Origin: Anaerolineaceae bacterium
GTDB lineage: Bacteria; Chloroflexota; Anaerolineae; Aggregatilineales; Phototrophicaceae
Assembly: GCA_020634135.1 (NCBI GenBank)
Contig: JACKCG010000017.1
Location: 1 to 10,916, forward strand
DNA: 10,916 nt
Reading direction: 5' to 3'
Part shown: positions 1-6,783 of the stretch, piece by piece
Numbering within the stretch: position 1 is the stretch's first letter
How the letters are laid out: each line of letters opens with the position of its first letter
Position numbers and translations under genes: made by a program
Notes under the pieces: generated by a model
The model's database searches: none
Told to the model about the DNA's origin: nothing
The model's input: the letters and a program-made list of their open reading frames with translations, nothing else

Positions 1-215
1 TAGCCTGCAATATCACTGCCTTTTGCATTGTTACACTCAAAACAAGCCCAGGCAAGGTTATCCAGGTCTGAAGAACCCTGATGTTTCACAGGCAAGATAT
101 GATCAACCTGGTGGCTGTAGTAACCAAAGGCATCCGGCAAATAACAGTATTCACATTGATCCTCAGCACGCTGGCGTACCATATCACGCACAGATTGGGG
201 AACACGTTGAGTCAT
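1..215 (-). CDS. HNH endonuclease, N-terminal 71 residues (cut by window edge)
   Basis: Reading the minus strand from the ATG at 215-213 gives 71 in-frame codons with no stop before the window ends, so the 3' part is missing. Seen: a CEYC pair (C21, C24), then HQVDHILP with D38-H39, DNLAWAC with N53, and a second pair C58-x2-C61 followed by N62 and KGSDI. This is the layout of HNH nucleases: H39 as the likely general base, N53 structural, the later N/C cluster completing the beta-beta-alpha metal site, and the two CxxC pairs as a zinc knuckle. The family cuts DNA non-specifically or as part of defence or mobile systems; the target here cannot be told. The start codon shares bases with the stop of the upstream small gene (ATGA), so the two are probably translationally coupled. 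Upstream-gene plus HNH pairs of this look are, as I recall, common in cyanobacteria and Chloroflexota. Confidence 0.85.
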   Translation of the reverse strand, partial: MTQRVPQSVRDMVRQRAEDQCEYCYLPDAFGYYSHQVDHILPVKHQGSSDLDNLAWACFECNNAKGSDIAG

Positions 216-463
216 GATCGTAGGGATTTCAGTGCTTTAGCCTTCAGCAAAGCAACCAGGCGGTTGAAACGCAGCATCTGCTCGAGTTCAAGAGTTTCAT
301 CGGGAGAGAGATCGCCTGCCTTGTTGCGCTCTGTGAGTTCATCGGCGCGGCGTTGAGCCGATTCGGATGCCTGGAAAGCCAGGATTTCTTCCGGGGCGGC
401 ACGCTGCGCCAGGTATTCCAGGAATTCATCGTATACCGTTAAGACCGTATCGGGCAGCATCAT
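212..463 (-). CDS. Small helical protein of unknown function, coupled to HNH gene
   Basis: 83 residues starting at the first of two adjacent ATGs (463 or 460). A strong AGGAGG at 476-471 sits 7 nt before the first, so 463 is preferred. The protein is highly charged and predicted all-helical by eye: an N-terminal LPDTVLTVYDEFLEYLAQ segment, a PEEILAF motif near residues 24-30, then ADELTERNKAGDLSPDETLELEQML and a basic C-terminus (LLKAKALKSLRS). No signal peptide, Cys or membrane segment is seen. Its TGA overlaps the ATG of the HNH gene, implying co-production. I recognise the pattern as a recurring small protein placed directly before HNH genes, but no function is known to me. An inhibitor, chaperone or DNA-binding partner of the nuclease is an inference from position. 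It starts 41 nt after the sbcC stop and may be in the same transcript. Confidence 0.85.
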   Translation of the reverse strand: MMLPDTVLTVYDEFLEYLAQRAAPEEILAFQASESAQRRADELTERNKAGDLSPDETLELEQMLRFNRLVALLKAKALKSLRS

Positions 464-470
464 TCTACAC

Positions 471-476
471 CCTCCT
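471..476 (-). promoter_or_regulatory. Strong Shine-Dalgarno of the small protein
   Basis: The minus strand reads AGGAGG here, 7 nt before the ATG at 463. It is the clearest ribosome binding site in the window and decides in favour of 463 over the adjacent ATG at 460. No comparable site precedes the overlapping HNH start, which supports translational coupling of the HNH gene. Confidence 0.8.
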
Positions 477-504
477 CTCTATCACCCATTATAATCGCAA
501 TCCC

Positions 505-3060
505 CTACCGCACACTCACCCGGCTGCCGGTGGGCGTCTTCTGCACGACGATATGCACCGGGAACGAGTCGCGCAGTTCGTCAATGTGCGTAATCACCAG
601 AATCAGGTCGAAGTCCTCCTGAATCGCCGTGATAGCCTCCACCAGTTTGTTGCGCCCGTCCTCGTCCTGCGTGCCGAACCCCTCGTCAATAAAGAGCGTC
701 CGCAGGTGCGCCCCCGCCCGCCGCGCCAGGAGCTGCGCCAGCGCCACCCGAATCGCAAAATTGATGCGGAACGCTTCCCCGCCGCTGTACATCTCATAGA
801 CCCGCGTCCCCAGTTCGTCGGCAATCTGGATGTCCAGCGTCTCAATCACGCCGTCCCCGGCGGCCTTCTCGCGCTGGGTGCTGAAACTCAGGTGCATCCT
901 GCCGTCCGTCATACGCGCCAGCAGCCGGTTGGCGGAGGCTTCCAGTTCCGGGATAGCCGCCTCGATAATCATGGCCGGGACGCCGTTCTTGCCAAAAGCC
1001 GCCCGCAGTTCCTTGTAGAGCGCCTCCTCGTGGCGTTTGCGCTCGCGGCGGGCTTCCAGGTCGGCTTTGCGGGCACGCTGCTTATCGAGCGCGTCGAGTT
1101 CCTGGCGGGCATTCACCAGCCGCTGGTACTGCTGGCGTTCGATGGTGCGCTGCCGGTTGACTTCCTGCTGGCGCACCTGCTGCTCTTTCACCAGCACATC
1201 CAGTTCGGCGATTTCGGTCTTCAGCCCGTCCACCGCTTCCCGGTCTTCCGTCAGGGCGGTTGTCACCCGTTCACGCCGGGCATGGGCGGCTTCCAGCGCG
1301 GCCTCGACATCCGGCATCGAACTGATCGCCAGTTCAAGTTCCTTGTGGCGTGTATCATAGGACTGGTAGGTGCTCAGTTGTTCCCGCGCCGCGCTGTGCG
1401 AATCGGCATCATAGCCAATCTCCGCCCGGCGCTGCTCCAACGCCGCCAACTGCTCGCGGACATCCTGGGCAAACGCCCCGTTCTCTAACACCGTCTGCAC
1501 TGCTTCCAGATGCGCTACAACCGTATCCCGCCGTGCCGCCGCCTCGTGCGCCTGGTCCAGCTGCGCCTGGAGACTCCCCACCCGTTCCAACAGGGGGGGC
1601 AGCCGCTTGAGGTCAATCTCCATCGCGGCCACCGTCGCCCGCCCTTCTTTGATCTGGTCGGCCAGTTGCCTGGCGCGTCCCTGGTTAGCGGCATAGTCGT
1701 CGCGCCGCGCCTGGATTTCAGCATCCAGCTGCTCAATCAACAGGTGGCGGTGTTCCTCGTCCAGCGGCTGGCCGCACAACGGGCAGGTGACGGTATCGGC
1801 CACCGCTTGCAGGCGCTCCAGCCGGTCACGCAGACTGCGGCCTTCCACTTCAAGCGTCTTGCGCTCGCCATCCAGCCCGGCCTTCTCCTCGCTGGCCGCC
1901 CGGATTTCAGCGTCCAGGTCGTTATGCTGCGATTCAATTTCCTGCAAAGTGAAGACTTCCGCCTGCACCGCGCTCAGGTCGTCGGGGTTGGCGCTCCCCT
2001 GCGCCCGTTCGAGTTCGGCGATTTGCGCCTGGTAGCCGCTCAGCTCGTTTTCGAGTTCGGCGCGGGCATCATGCAGTTGCTTTTCCAGCGCCCGGCGCTC
2101 TTCATCAAAGTTACGCAGTTGCAGCAGCTTATCCCCCAGGGCATGATCCAGGCTGCGGGCGGATTGCAAGGCGGCATATCCGGCCTCAATATCATCCTGG
2201 TGGGCGATAATATCGGCAAACGAGGCTAAACGCCCTTCCTGGCGTTGGATGTCAGTCTCCACGGTTCCCAGGTCGCGCTCATGCTCGCGGATGCGGCGCT
2301 CAATATCCGCCTGCCGTTCCTGGGCGGCCTTCATCGCGGCGGGCGCATGGGCCACTTCGGCTAAGGCCGCTTCGGCAGCTTTCCACGCCGCTTCGGCCTC
2401 GGCCTGGGCCTGTTCGGCTTCGGCCAGAGCGGTCTGCAACTGCGGTTCGCGGGCGAGTTCGGCGTCAATTTCCCGCACGCGCACATCAATCACATTGATT
2501 TCGCCGGTGATCTGCTTGAGGATGTCCTTGGCCGTATCTTCGTAGACCGTCCACTGCTCCAGCCCCAGGATGTCGGAGAGAATCTGCTTGCGCTGGTGGG
2601 CGGGTTTGGTCGTGAAGGAGTCGGCCTTGCCCTGCTGCAAAAAGGCCGAATGCACAAACGTCTCATAGTCCAGCCGCAGCAGCCGGCTGATCTTCTCCTG
2701 AGTGTCGCGGATCGCCGGCTCGCTGATCGTATTCCACTGACCGTCCTCCAACTGCGTCATCAGGTCGAGCGAACCCACGCCGCGCTGCCGCCGCGAACGC
2801 TTGCGGATCACCCGGTAGAACACCCCTTCCTGGGCAAAATCCAACTGGACATACATATCGCTCTGGCCGACATGCACGAGGTCGTCGTCTCGTTTTGCCC
2901 GCGCCCGCCCCCACAGTGCCCAGGTCATGGCGTCCAGCAGCGACGACTTGCCCGCGCCGTTCGGCCCGGTCAGGCAGGCGAGGTGTATGCCATCGAACTG
3001 CACCGGGTCGGGCGAACGATAGGCGAGAAAATTCTTGACTTCAAGACGAACAGGAATCAT
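505..3060 (-). CDS. sbcC: SbcC/Rad50-type SMC-like ATPase
   Basis: 851 residues from ATG 3060 to TAG 505. SbcC with SbcD forms an ATP-dependent nuclease that opens DNA hairpins and trims blocked ends. Seen, in order: N-terminal ATPase half with Walker A GPNGAGKS (residues 32-39) and a Q-loop (HSAFLQQGKAD, about 137-147); a long Glu/Ala/Arg-rich coiled coil (about 175-420); zinc hook CPLC (426-429) for dimerisation; returning coiled coil (about 435-680); then the C-terminal ATPase half with signature YSGGEAFRINFAIR (758-771), Walker B TLFIDEGFG (788-796) and H-loop histidine (VITHIDE, H825). All catalytic elements are intact. It is shorter than E. coli SbcC (1048 residues), with the difference in the coiled coil. 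sbcD, usually directly upstream, is absent; a lipoprotein gene is upstream and a small ORF/HNH pair downstream. The Shine-Dalgarno is weak (AAGAG, 9 nt before the ATG) and lies at the edge of an inverted repeat. Confidence 0.96.
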   Translation of the reverse strand: MIPVRLEVKNFLAYRSPDPVQFDGIHLACLTGPNGAGKSSLLDAMTWALWGRARAKRDDDLVHVGQSDMYVQLDFAQEGVFYRVIRKRSRRQRGVGSLDLMTQLEDGQWNTISEPAIRDTQEKISRLLRLDYETFVHSAFLQQGKADSFTTKPAHQRKQILSDILGLEQWTVYEDTAKDILKQITGEINVIDVRVREIDAELAREPQLQTALAEAEQAQAEAEAAWKAAEAALAEVAHAPAAMKAAQERQADIERRIREHERDLGTVETDIQRQEGRLASFADIIAHQDDIEAGYAALQSARSLDHALGDKLLQLRNFDEERRALEKQLHDARAELENELSGYQAQIAELERAQGSANPDDLSAVQAEVFTLQEIESQHNDLDAEIRAASEEKAGLDGERKTLEVEGRSLRDRLERLQAVADTVTCPLCGQPLDEEHRHLLIEQLDAEIQARRDDYAANQGRARQLADQIKEGRATVAAMEIDLKRLPPLLERVGSLQAQLDQAHEAAARRDTVVAHLEAVQTVLENGAFAQDVREQLAALEQRRAEIGYDADSHSAAREQLSTYQSYDTRHKELELAISSMPDVEAALEAAHARRERVTTALTEDREAVDGLKTEIAELDVLVKEQQVRQQEVNRQRTIERQQYQRLVNARQELDALDKQRARKADLEARRERKRHEEALYKELRAAFGKNGVPAMIIEAAIPELEASANRLLARMTDGRMHLSFSTQREKAAGDGVIETLDIQIADELGTRVYEMYSGGEAFRINFAIRVALAQLLARRAGAHLRTLFIDEGFGTQDEDGRNKLVEAITAIQEDFDLILVITHIDELRDSFPVHIVVQKTPTGSRVSVR

Positions 3061-3061
3061 G

Positions 3062-3109
3062 CGGATAGACTCTTATGCTGTGTAGATAGAACATCTGTGA
3101 GTCTATCCG
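3062..3109 (-). repeat. Perfect 11-bp inverted repeat abutting the sbcC start
   Basis: CGGATAGACTC (3062-3072) and its exact reverse complement GAGTCTATCCG (3099-3109) flank a 26-nt spacer that contains a small internal AGAT/ATCT pair (3084-3087, 3093-3096). It occupies most of the gap between the lipoprotein stop (3130) and the sbcC ATG (3060). The last arm base is one nt before the ATG, and part of the weak AAGAG Shine-Dalgarno lies in the arm. There is no T-run, so it does not look like an intrinsic terminator. It could be an RNA hairpin limiting sbcC translation, a protein-binding operator, or an RNA-processing site. The sequence is seen; the function is inferred. Confidence 0.7.
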
Positions 3110-3129
3110 GTTGTGGGGCTTGTGTCCAG

Positions 3130-3834
3130 TTAATTGTTCGGCGACGTATTTTCGGAAGAGCCGCCATGATACTGCGGGAATTCCAGCGGGAAGGGCAGCC
3201 GGTAGAGTGCCCCCACATCCAACTGCTTATCGTCAATCGAGAAGTTGCGGAAGATCAGCGGCAGCGCCGTGCGGATATGCGCGGATTTGTCCGCCGGAGC
3301 GTTGATATTGCACACCACCAGGCGGGGCGGGTCCCCCACCACCAGCGCGATCAGCATCGTGAGCGTACCGTCACCCGCATTGAGCAGGTAATAGGCCGCC
3401 TCGTACTCATCCCAATGGAACCCAAGTGGGCTGGAAACCGCTGCATTACCCACGTATTCCGGGATGTGGATAACCTGATCCAGAATATGCTGGGCGACAT
3501 TGCCAGACCCTTCCGGCAGATTAAATTCCGTCATCGGGTGGACGAACAAATGGAATTGCAGCCCGCTGATCTGGTGATCGTCGGTGAACATCGGGGTGAA
3601 TTCCTGCGCGACCAGGATGCCGTCATCCATACTGCGTGCCTGCCAGCCCGGCGGCACTTTCAGGCGCAGCCGCACACCCTCGCTCGCCAATTCGACCCAT
3701 TCATCCGGCGTGGGGCTGAGTTCCTGTGTCGCCTCGGATGACGCCGGACTCCCTGCCGGCACAGCATTCGAATAGGCTGTCTGGCAGGCGACCAGACAAC
3801 CCAAACATAACCACATGATCCGCCCCAACTTCAT
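3130..3834 (-). CDS. Predicted lipoprotein of unknown function
   Basis: 234 residues from the ATG at 3834; the frame is open further up to a TTG at 3858, but the ATG puts the signal peptide exactly at the N-terminus. Seen: MKLGR, hydrophobic stretch IMWLCLGCL, and lipobox LVAC with C17 as the predicted lipidated cysteine. A Ser/Pro/Ala/Thr-rich linker (about 18-45) follows, then a globular domain of about 185 residues (PPGWQ, a YEAAYYLLNAGDGTLTML strand region, LIFRNFSI near the end) and a polar tail. It should be exported and anchored to the outer face of the cytoplasmic membrane. The PPGW opening and final beta/helix pattern are reminiscent of PsbP/Mog1-like (DUF1795-type) domains, which is only an impression. 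No catalytic motif is seen. No clear Shine-Dalgarno is visible. It is the first gene of the leftward set and may be cotranscribed with sbcC across the 69-nt gap. Confidence 0.8.
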   Translation of the reverse strand: MKLGRIMWLCLGCLVACQTAYSNAVPAGSPASSEATQELSPTPDEWVELASEGVRLRLKVPPGWQARSMDDGILVAQEFTPMFTDDHQISGLQFHLFVHPMTEFNLPEGSGNVAQHILDQVIHIPEYVGNAAVSSPLGFHWDEYEAAYYLLNAGDGTLTMLIALVVGDPPRLVVCNINAPADKSAHIRTALPLIFRNFSIDDKQLDVGALYRLPFPLEFPQYHGGSSENTSPNN

Positions 3835-3886
3835 CGCAACCACATCCGTGTCTGACAATCCGCGTGCCTTGCTTACAATACAGGAC

Positions 3887-3955
3887 TTCCGCAGTTGGAG
3901 AGGGATTTTCCGCAGAACATTCGGCTTGAACCAACTGCCTGCTCGATCAACTGCG
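3887..3955. repeat. Repeated CAACTGC / TTCCGCAG words upstream of the lipoprotein gene
   Basis: GCAGTTGG at 3891-3898 is the exact reverse complement of CCAACTGC at 3931-3938. A third copy, CAACTGCG (3948-3955), is the reverse complement of 3890-3897. In addition TTCCGCAG occurs at 3887-3894 and again at 3908-3915, exactly 21 bp apart, about two helical turns. The cluster lies 53-121 bp before the lipoprotein ATG in the divergent control region, a plausible place for a regulator-binding site. Only the words and spacing are seen; an operator role is inferred. Confidence 0.4.
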
Positions 3956-4138
3956 CGGCTTCTAACAATACTGACCCTATCCTAACATGAGCCAGCAGCC
4001 GCCGGTACAAACGCTAAACACTTTCTCATGACGAATGCCTTTTGCCCGCCATGCTCTTAACCCTACAAAAGACAGGGTAATTTTGTGATATTCCTCTTTA
4101 GATTGTAATAATTAGTAGGCAAACCCGCTCTTTTACTT

Positions 4139-4144
4139 TATACT
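4139..4144 (+). promoter_or_regulatory. Possible -10 box (TATACT)
   Basis: TATACT matches the sigma-70 -10 consensus at five of six positions and sits at the end of an AT-rich tract. No matching -35 is found at 16-18 bp. If used, transcription would start near 4151 and give a leader of about 460 nt for the kinase gene or a separate RNA. Confidence 0.25.
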
Positions 4145-4397
4145 GGTGCTATGGGTTCCTGGGAACTATCGGGACACGCTTGTGCCACACGCCCACCGGG
4201 GAAACTTACGTGGGCCAGGTAGACAATTTTGACGCTCGCAGGACAGGCAGCAATCTGCCCGGTCAATTTTGTGATTTGGCTGCCAGACACAACACGAAAT
4301 GTTCCGTCCGATAAATAAGAGACCGTTTGAAAAGTGGGTTATTCCTGGTTACTTTCGGGGAGAGTTTGAAACCCGCCCGCAGACTTATCAAATGGCT

Positions 4398-4482
4398 CTA
4401 ACCACCGTTTCCCGTAACGGCGTGGCTAGGCACCCATTCTGCAGTCAGCAGAATGTATTATGTGAGTTATTTTCCCGATAAC
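4398..4482 (+). other. Three consecutive stem-loops
   Basis: First, CTA-CCAC-CGTT (4398-4409) pairs with AACG-GTGG-TAG (4416-4429) with small interruptions around a 6-nt loop. Second, CATTCTGC (4435-4442) and GCAGAATG (4448-4455) form a perfect 8-bp stem with loop AGTCA. Third, GTTAT (4466-4470) pairs with ATAAC (4478-4482). None is followed by a T-run, so they are poor terminators. They look like parts of a folded RNA or tandem binding sites; the folds were found by eye, without energy calculation. Confidence 0.4.
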
Positions 4483-4507
4483 GCCCAAAAACGCAGGATC
4501 AATTCCC

Positions 4508-4555
4508 TTTGAGCCGGAAGCTCTGGTTCAAATCCGTAGACTGAGCCTTAGAGCT
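4508..4555 (+). promoter_or_regulatory. Two mutually exclusive hairpins before the kinase gene
   Basis: Hairpin A: TTTGAGCC (4508-4515) pairs with GGTTCAAA (4525-4532), eight pairs including one G-U, loop of 9. Hairpin B: AGCTCT-GGTTC (4519-4529) pairs with GAGCC (4543-4547), then AGAGCT (4550-4555) after a 2-nt bulge; eleven pairs including one G-U, loop of 13. GGTTC (4525-4529) is shared, so only one can form; the word GAGCC is present on both sides as its two alternative partners. This resembles attenuator or riboswitch switching, 54 nt before the kinase ATG. It only matters if the region is transcribed; a TATAAC at 4583-4588 could be a later promoter, which would place it outside the mRNA. 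Confidence 0.35.
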
Positions 4556-4608
4556 GTTCATCTGTGCTCGGCCCGGCAGTGGTATAACTTAACCTGAGGC
4601 AACTTGTA

Positions 4609-6720
4609 ATGGCGGGAGATGACAGGATCATTAAGCGTCTTAAGGAAACTGAAGATGCGCTTGAATCCGCCAGAGCGCGGGTCGCTGAGTTGGAGCAACG
4701 CCTTCTGGTGGCCGAGGAAGAGGCCGCCAATCAACAAGCGATATCGCGCCGCCTCGACGACGCCGGTAAACAGGCCGAAGCTGAAATCACTGAACTCAGG
4801 GCCATCCTGAAGCAGCGTGTGGACGAACGCACTGAAGCCCCCAACCAGACCAAAGATCAAATTGAAGCCATCCTGAACCACTGTCTGGATGGTGTCGCGC
4901 TGGTGTCTTCCACTACCAATATCCAACAGACCAACTCCGCCTTCAATGCGCTGGTTGGCTGCGCCCCCGGTGATTGTCTCGGCCACTCATTGCTCAACAT
5001 CATCCACCCGGATGACCAGGCACAGGTCAAAGCCGCATTTCAGACTATCATTGAAGAGCAATCCGGTCAGCGATTAGAAATTCGGCTCATCCGGCGCGAT
5101 AACATGCTGGCATTCCAGATTGAGATCAGCATTGCTTTCGTCCCAGCCCAGGGCAACCAGGAAGCCGGCCTGATCTGTATCCTGCGCGACATCACCAGAC
5201 GCAAGCAGGCCGAACGCAAGCTGCGCCTGAGCGAACAACAACTGCGCGAAGCCCAACATATGCTGCAAACCGTTCTGGACACCATTCCGGTTGGGGTATT
5301 CTGGAAAGACCCTGACTCGGTTTATCTGGGCTGTAACCGCCTCGTTGCGCGGGATGCCGGGCTGGAGTCCCCGGCGGAGATTGTCGGCAAACGCGATACC
5401 GATCTGATCTGGAGCGACTTGCAGGCGGTCAGTTATATCCAGAGCGACCGGAAAATCATACAGGGTGCGGAGTCTGTGGCGTTTGATAGTCTGCGTCTGA
5501 AAGCGGATGGCAGCCTGATATGGGCGATTACGACCAAAGTCCCGCTGCGCAACCCGGAAGGCGAAATCACAGGCATTCTGGGCACCTACATGGATATCAC
5601 CCAACGAAAACGGATTGAAGACGCGCTGCGCCAAAGTGAGGAACGGCTGCGAATCCTGTTTGAAACGATGCCCGACATTATTATACTCATGTCCGAGGAT
5701 GGCACGCTCCAGGACGTCAACCCGGCGATGCTCACCTTAAGTGGGTCTTCCCGCGAAGAGATTATCGGCAAGCCCCTCACCGAATTGAGTGCCACTATAT
5801 CAAAACAGGTTGATCGCATTCAGGAAGCCATGAAAACCCTGTGGGATACAGGGCTGGAGCGGCTGGATGTGCAGATTCTTGGCGCTGACAACTCGATGCA
5901 CACGCTGGAAGTGCTGCTGCATCCAACTCACATTGAGAAACGGAAATACATCCTGGCGCTTGCCCGCGACATCACGCTGCGCAAGCACTACGAGGAAACG
6001 CTCGAACGGGCACTCGCCCAGGAACGCGAACTGGGGCAGCTTAAATCCCGTTTCATATCCATTGCCGCCCATGAGTTCCGCACTCCGCTCGCGGTAATCA
6101 TGTCTTCTACCGAGATGATGATCCACTACCGTGCCCGGATGTCGGAACAAGAAATCGAGAGCCGGTTGGAGAAAATCCAGGAACAGGTGAACCAGCTGAC
6201 CACGATTCTGGGAGACGTATTGGAACTCGAAGGGATGCGGCAGGGGCGTATCCGGTTTAACCCGGTTCAGATGGACCCGGACAAGCTGTGCCGTGACATT
6301 CTGGAAGAGTTCCGCGCCACGCCGGGGCAGGCCCACGAACTCATCTATCATGGGCCGGCTGCGCCGCAGCTCAGCAGACTGGACTGGCGGCTCATGCGCC
6401 AGATTTTCACCAATCTGCTCTCCAACGCCATCAAATACTCATCGGATGGCAATCCTATCTGGGTCGACCTGACGCACACCGGTGAGAACGACCTTGTTCT
6501 CCGGGTGCGTGACCAGGGTATTGGCATTCCGGCGGAAGCCATGACGAACCTGTTTGAGGCTTTCCATCGCGCTGAAAACGTCATTAACCTCCCCGGCTAC
6601 GGGCTGGGTTTGAGCATCGTCAAGGAAGCTGTGGAACTGCACGGCGGCACGATCACCGTCGAAAGTGTGCTCGATGCCGGGACGACCTTCACCGTTACCC
6701 TTCCATCCGGCGAGTCGTGA
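4609..6720 (+). CDS. Soluble three-PAS sensor histidine kinase
   Basis: 703 residues. Seen in order: N-terminal coiled coil (about 5-80, heptad-like Glu/Ala/Leu/Arg); PAS 1 (about 85-195, ending ILRDITRRKQAE); PAS 2 (about 215-335, ending GTYMDITQRKRIE); PAS 3 (about 345-460, ending ALARDITLRKHYE); HisKA with H-box FISIAAHEFRTPL, phospho-acceptor H488 (about 478-545); and HATPase_c with N-box NLLSNAIKYS (602-611), G1 DQGIGIP (635-641), F-box LFEAFHR and G2 GYGLGLSIV (663-671). All kinase motifs are intact. There is no signal peptide or membrane segment, so it should sense an intracellular cue (redox, gas, ligand or light, not predictable from sequence). No response regulator is adjacent: an orphan kinase whose partner lies elsewhere. 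A GAGG (4596-4599) stands 9 nt before the ATG. It is transcribed divergently from the lipoprotein gene; the next gene has its own promoter. Confidence 0.95.
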   Translation: MAGDDRIIKRLKETEDALESARARVAELEQRLLVAEEEAANQQAISRRLDDAGKQAEAEITELRAILKQRVDERTEAPNQTKDQIEAILNHCLDGVALVSSTTNIQQTNSAFNALVGCAPGDCLGHSLLNIIHPDDQAQVKAAFQTIIEEQSGQRLEIRLIRRDNMLAFQIEISIAFVPAQGNQEAGLICILRDITRRKQAERKLRLSEQQLREAQHMLQTVLDTIPVGVFWKDPDSVYLGCNRLVARDAGLESPAEIVGKRDTDLIWSDLQAVSYIQSDRKIIQGAESVAFDSLRLKADGSLIWAITTKVPLRNPEGEITGILGTYMDITQRKRIEDALRQSEERLRILFETMPDIIILMSEDGTLQDVNPAMLTLSGSSREEIIGKPLTELSATISKQVDRIQEAMKTLWDTGLERLDVQILGADNSMHTLEVLLHPTHIEKRKYILALARDITLRKHYEETLERALAQERELGQLKSRFISIAAHEFRTPLAVIMSSTEMMIHYRARMSEQEIESRLEKIQEQVNQLTTILGDVLELEGMRQGRIRFNPVQMDPDKLCRDILEEFRATPGQAHELIYHGPAAPQLSRLDWRLMRQIFTNLLSNAIKYSSDGNPIWVDLTHTGENDLVLRVRDQGIGIPAEAMTNLFEAFHRAENVINLPGYGLGLSIVKEAVELHGGTITVESVLDAGTTFTVTLPSGES

Positions 6721-6756
6721 GCAAGACGCGCTTCTGCATAAAAAATCCATCAGAAT

Positions 6757-6783
6757 TTAGCAAACCTCTATACAGAGTGCTAA
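6757..6783 (+). promoter_or_regulatory. CIRCE-like heat-shock operator (HrcA site)
   Basis: The left half TTAGCAAAC (6757-6765), a spacer of exactly 9 nt, and the right half GAGTGCTAA (6775-6783) match the CIRCE architecture TTAGCACTC-N9-GAGTGCTAA. The right half is perfect; the left differs at two of nine positions. The element covers the -35 region of the promoter for the downstream FmdB-like gene, where HrcA binding would repress. CIRCE normally controls groESL and dnaK operons, so this target is unusual. The spacer itself starts a small palindrome, CTCT-ATAC-AGAG (6766-6777). Confidence 0.75.

Larger units (their letters stand above)
3835..4608. other. Gene-free divergent region, about 770 bp
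   Basis: No convincing coding sequence is seen on either strand; the only 60-codon frame (4299-4481, plus) has no recognisable motif or ribosome site. The left part holds the CAACTGC/TTCCGCAG cluster. The middle (about 4076-4145) is AT-rich and contains TATACT at 4139-4144, a near-consensus -10 box without a good -35. The 11-mer AATTTTGTGAT occurs at 4079-4089 and 4265-4275. Stem-loops follow: GCCCAC/GTGGGC (4191-4196, 4210-4215), GGCAG/CTGCC (4246-4250, 4255-4259), GGGTT/AACCC (4336-4340, 4370-4374), then those at 4398-4429, 4435-4455, 4466-4482 and 4508-4555. The spacing fits a long structured leader of the kinase mRNA or a separate small RNA, but no known RNA family is recognised. Confidence 0.6.

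Noticed and set aside
367..3741. Long open frames on the plus strand opposite sbcC and the lipoprotein gene
   Set aside because: They are antisense shadows produced by GC-rich codon use; the minus-strand frames carry the family motifs.
3835..3858. Upstream TTG start adding eight residues to the lipoprotein
   Set aside because: It would put a charged MSDTDVVA stretch before a well-formed lipoprotein signal peptide starting at the ATG.
4060..4084. ACCCT/AGGGT hairpin followed by AATTTT, terminator-like
   Set aside because: The stem is only 5 bp and no plus-strand gene lies upstream to be terminated.
4325..4371. Direct repeat GTTTGAAA (4325-4332, 4364-4371) resembling a CRISPR repeat start
   Set aside because: Only two 8-base copies, with no longer repeat unit and no cas genes.
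4299..4481. 60-codon plus-strand frame in the gene-free region
   Set aside because: No ribosome site, no recognisable motif, and it overlaps several stem-loops; likely chance.
4508..4560. tRNA-like T-loop word GGTTCAAATCC near 4525-4535
   Set aside because: The bases around it do not form a 5-bp T-stem, and no anticodon or acceptor stem can be built from the upstream 60 nt.
6721..6740. Weak hairpin just after the kinase stop as a terminator
   Set aside because: Only three solid pairs, and it is followed by an A-run rather than a T-run.
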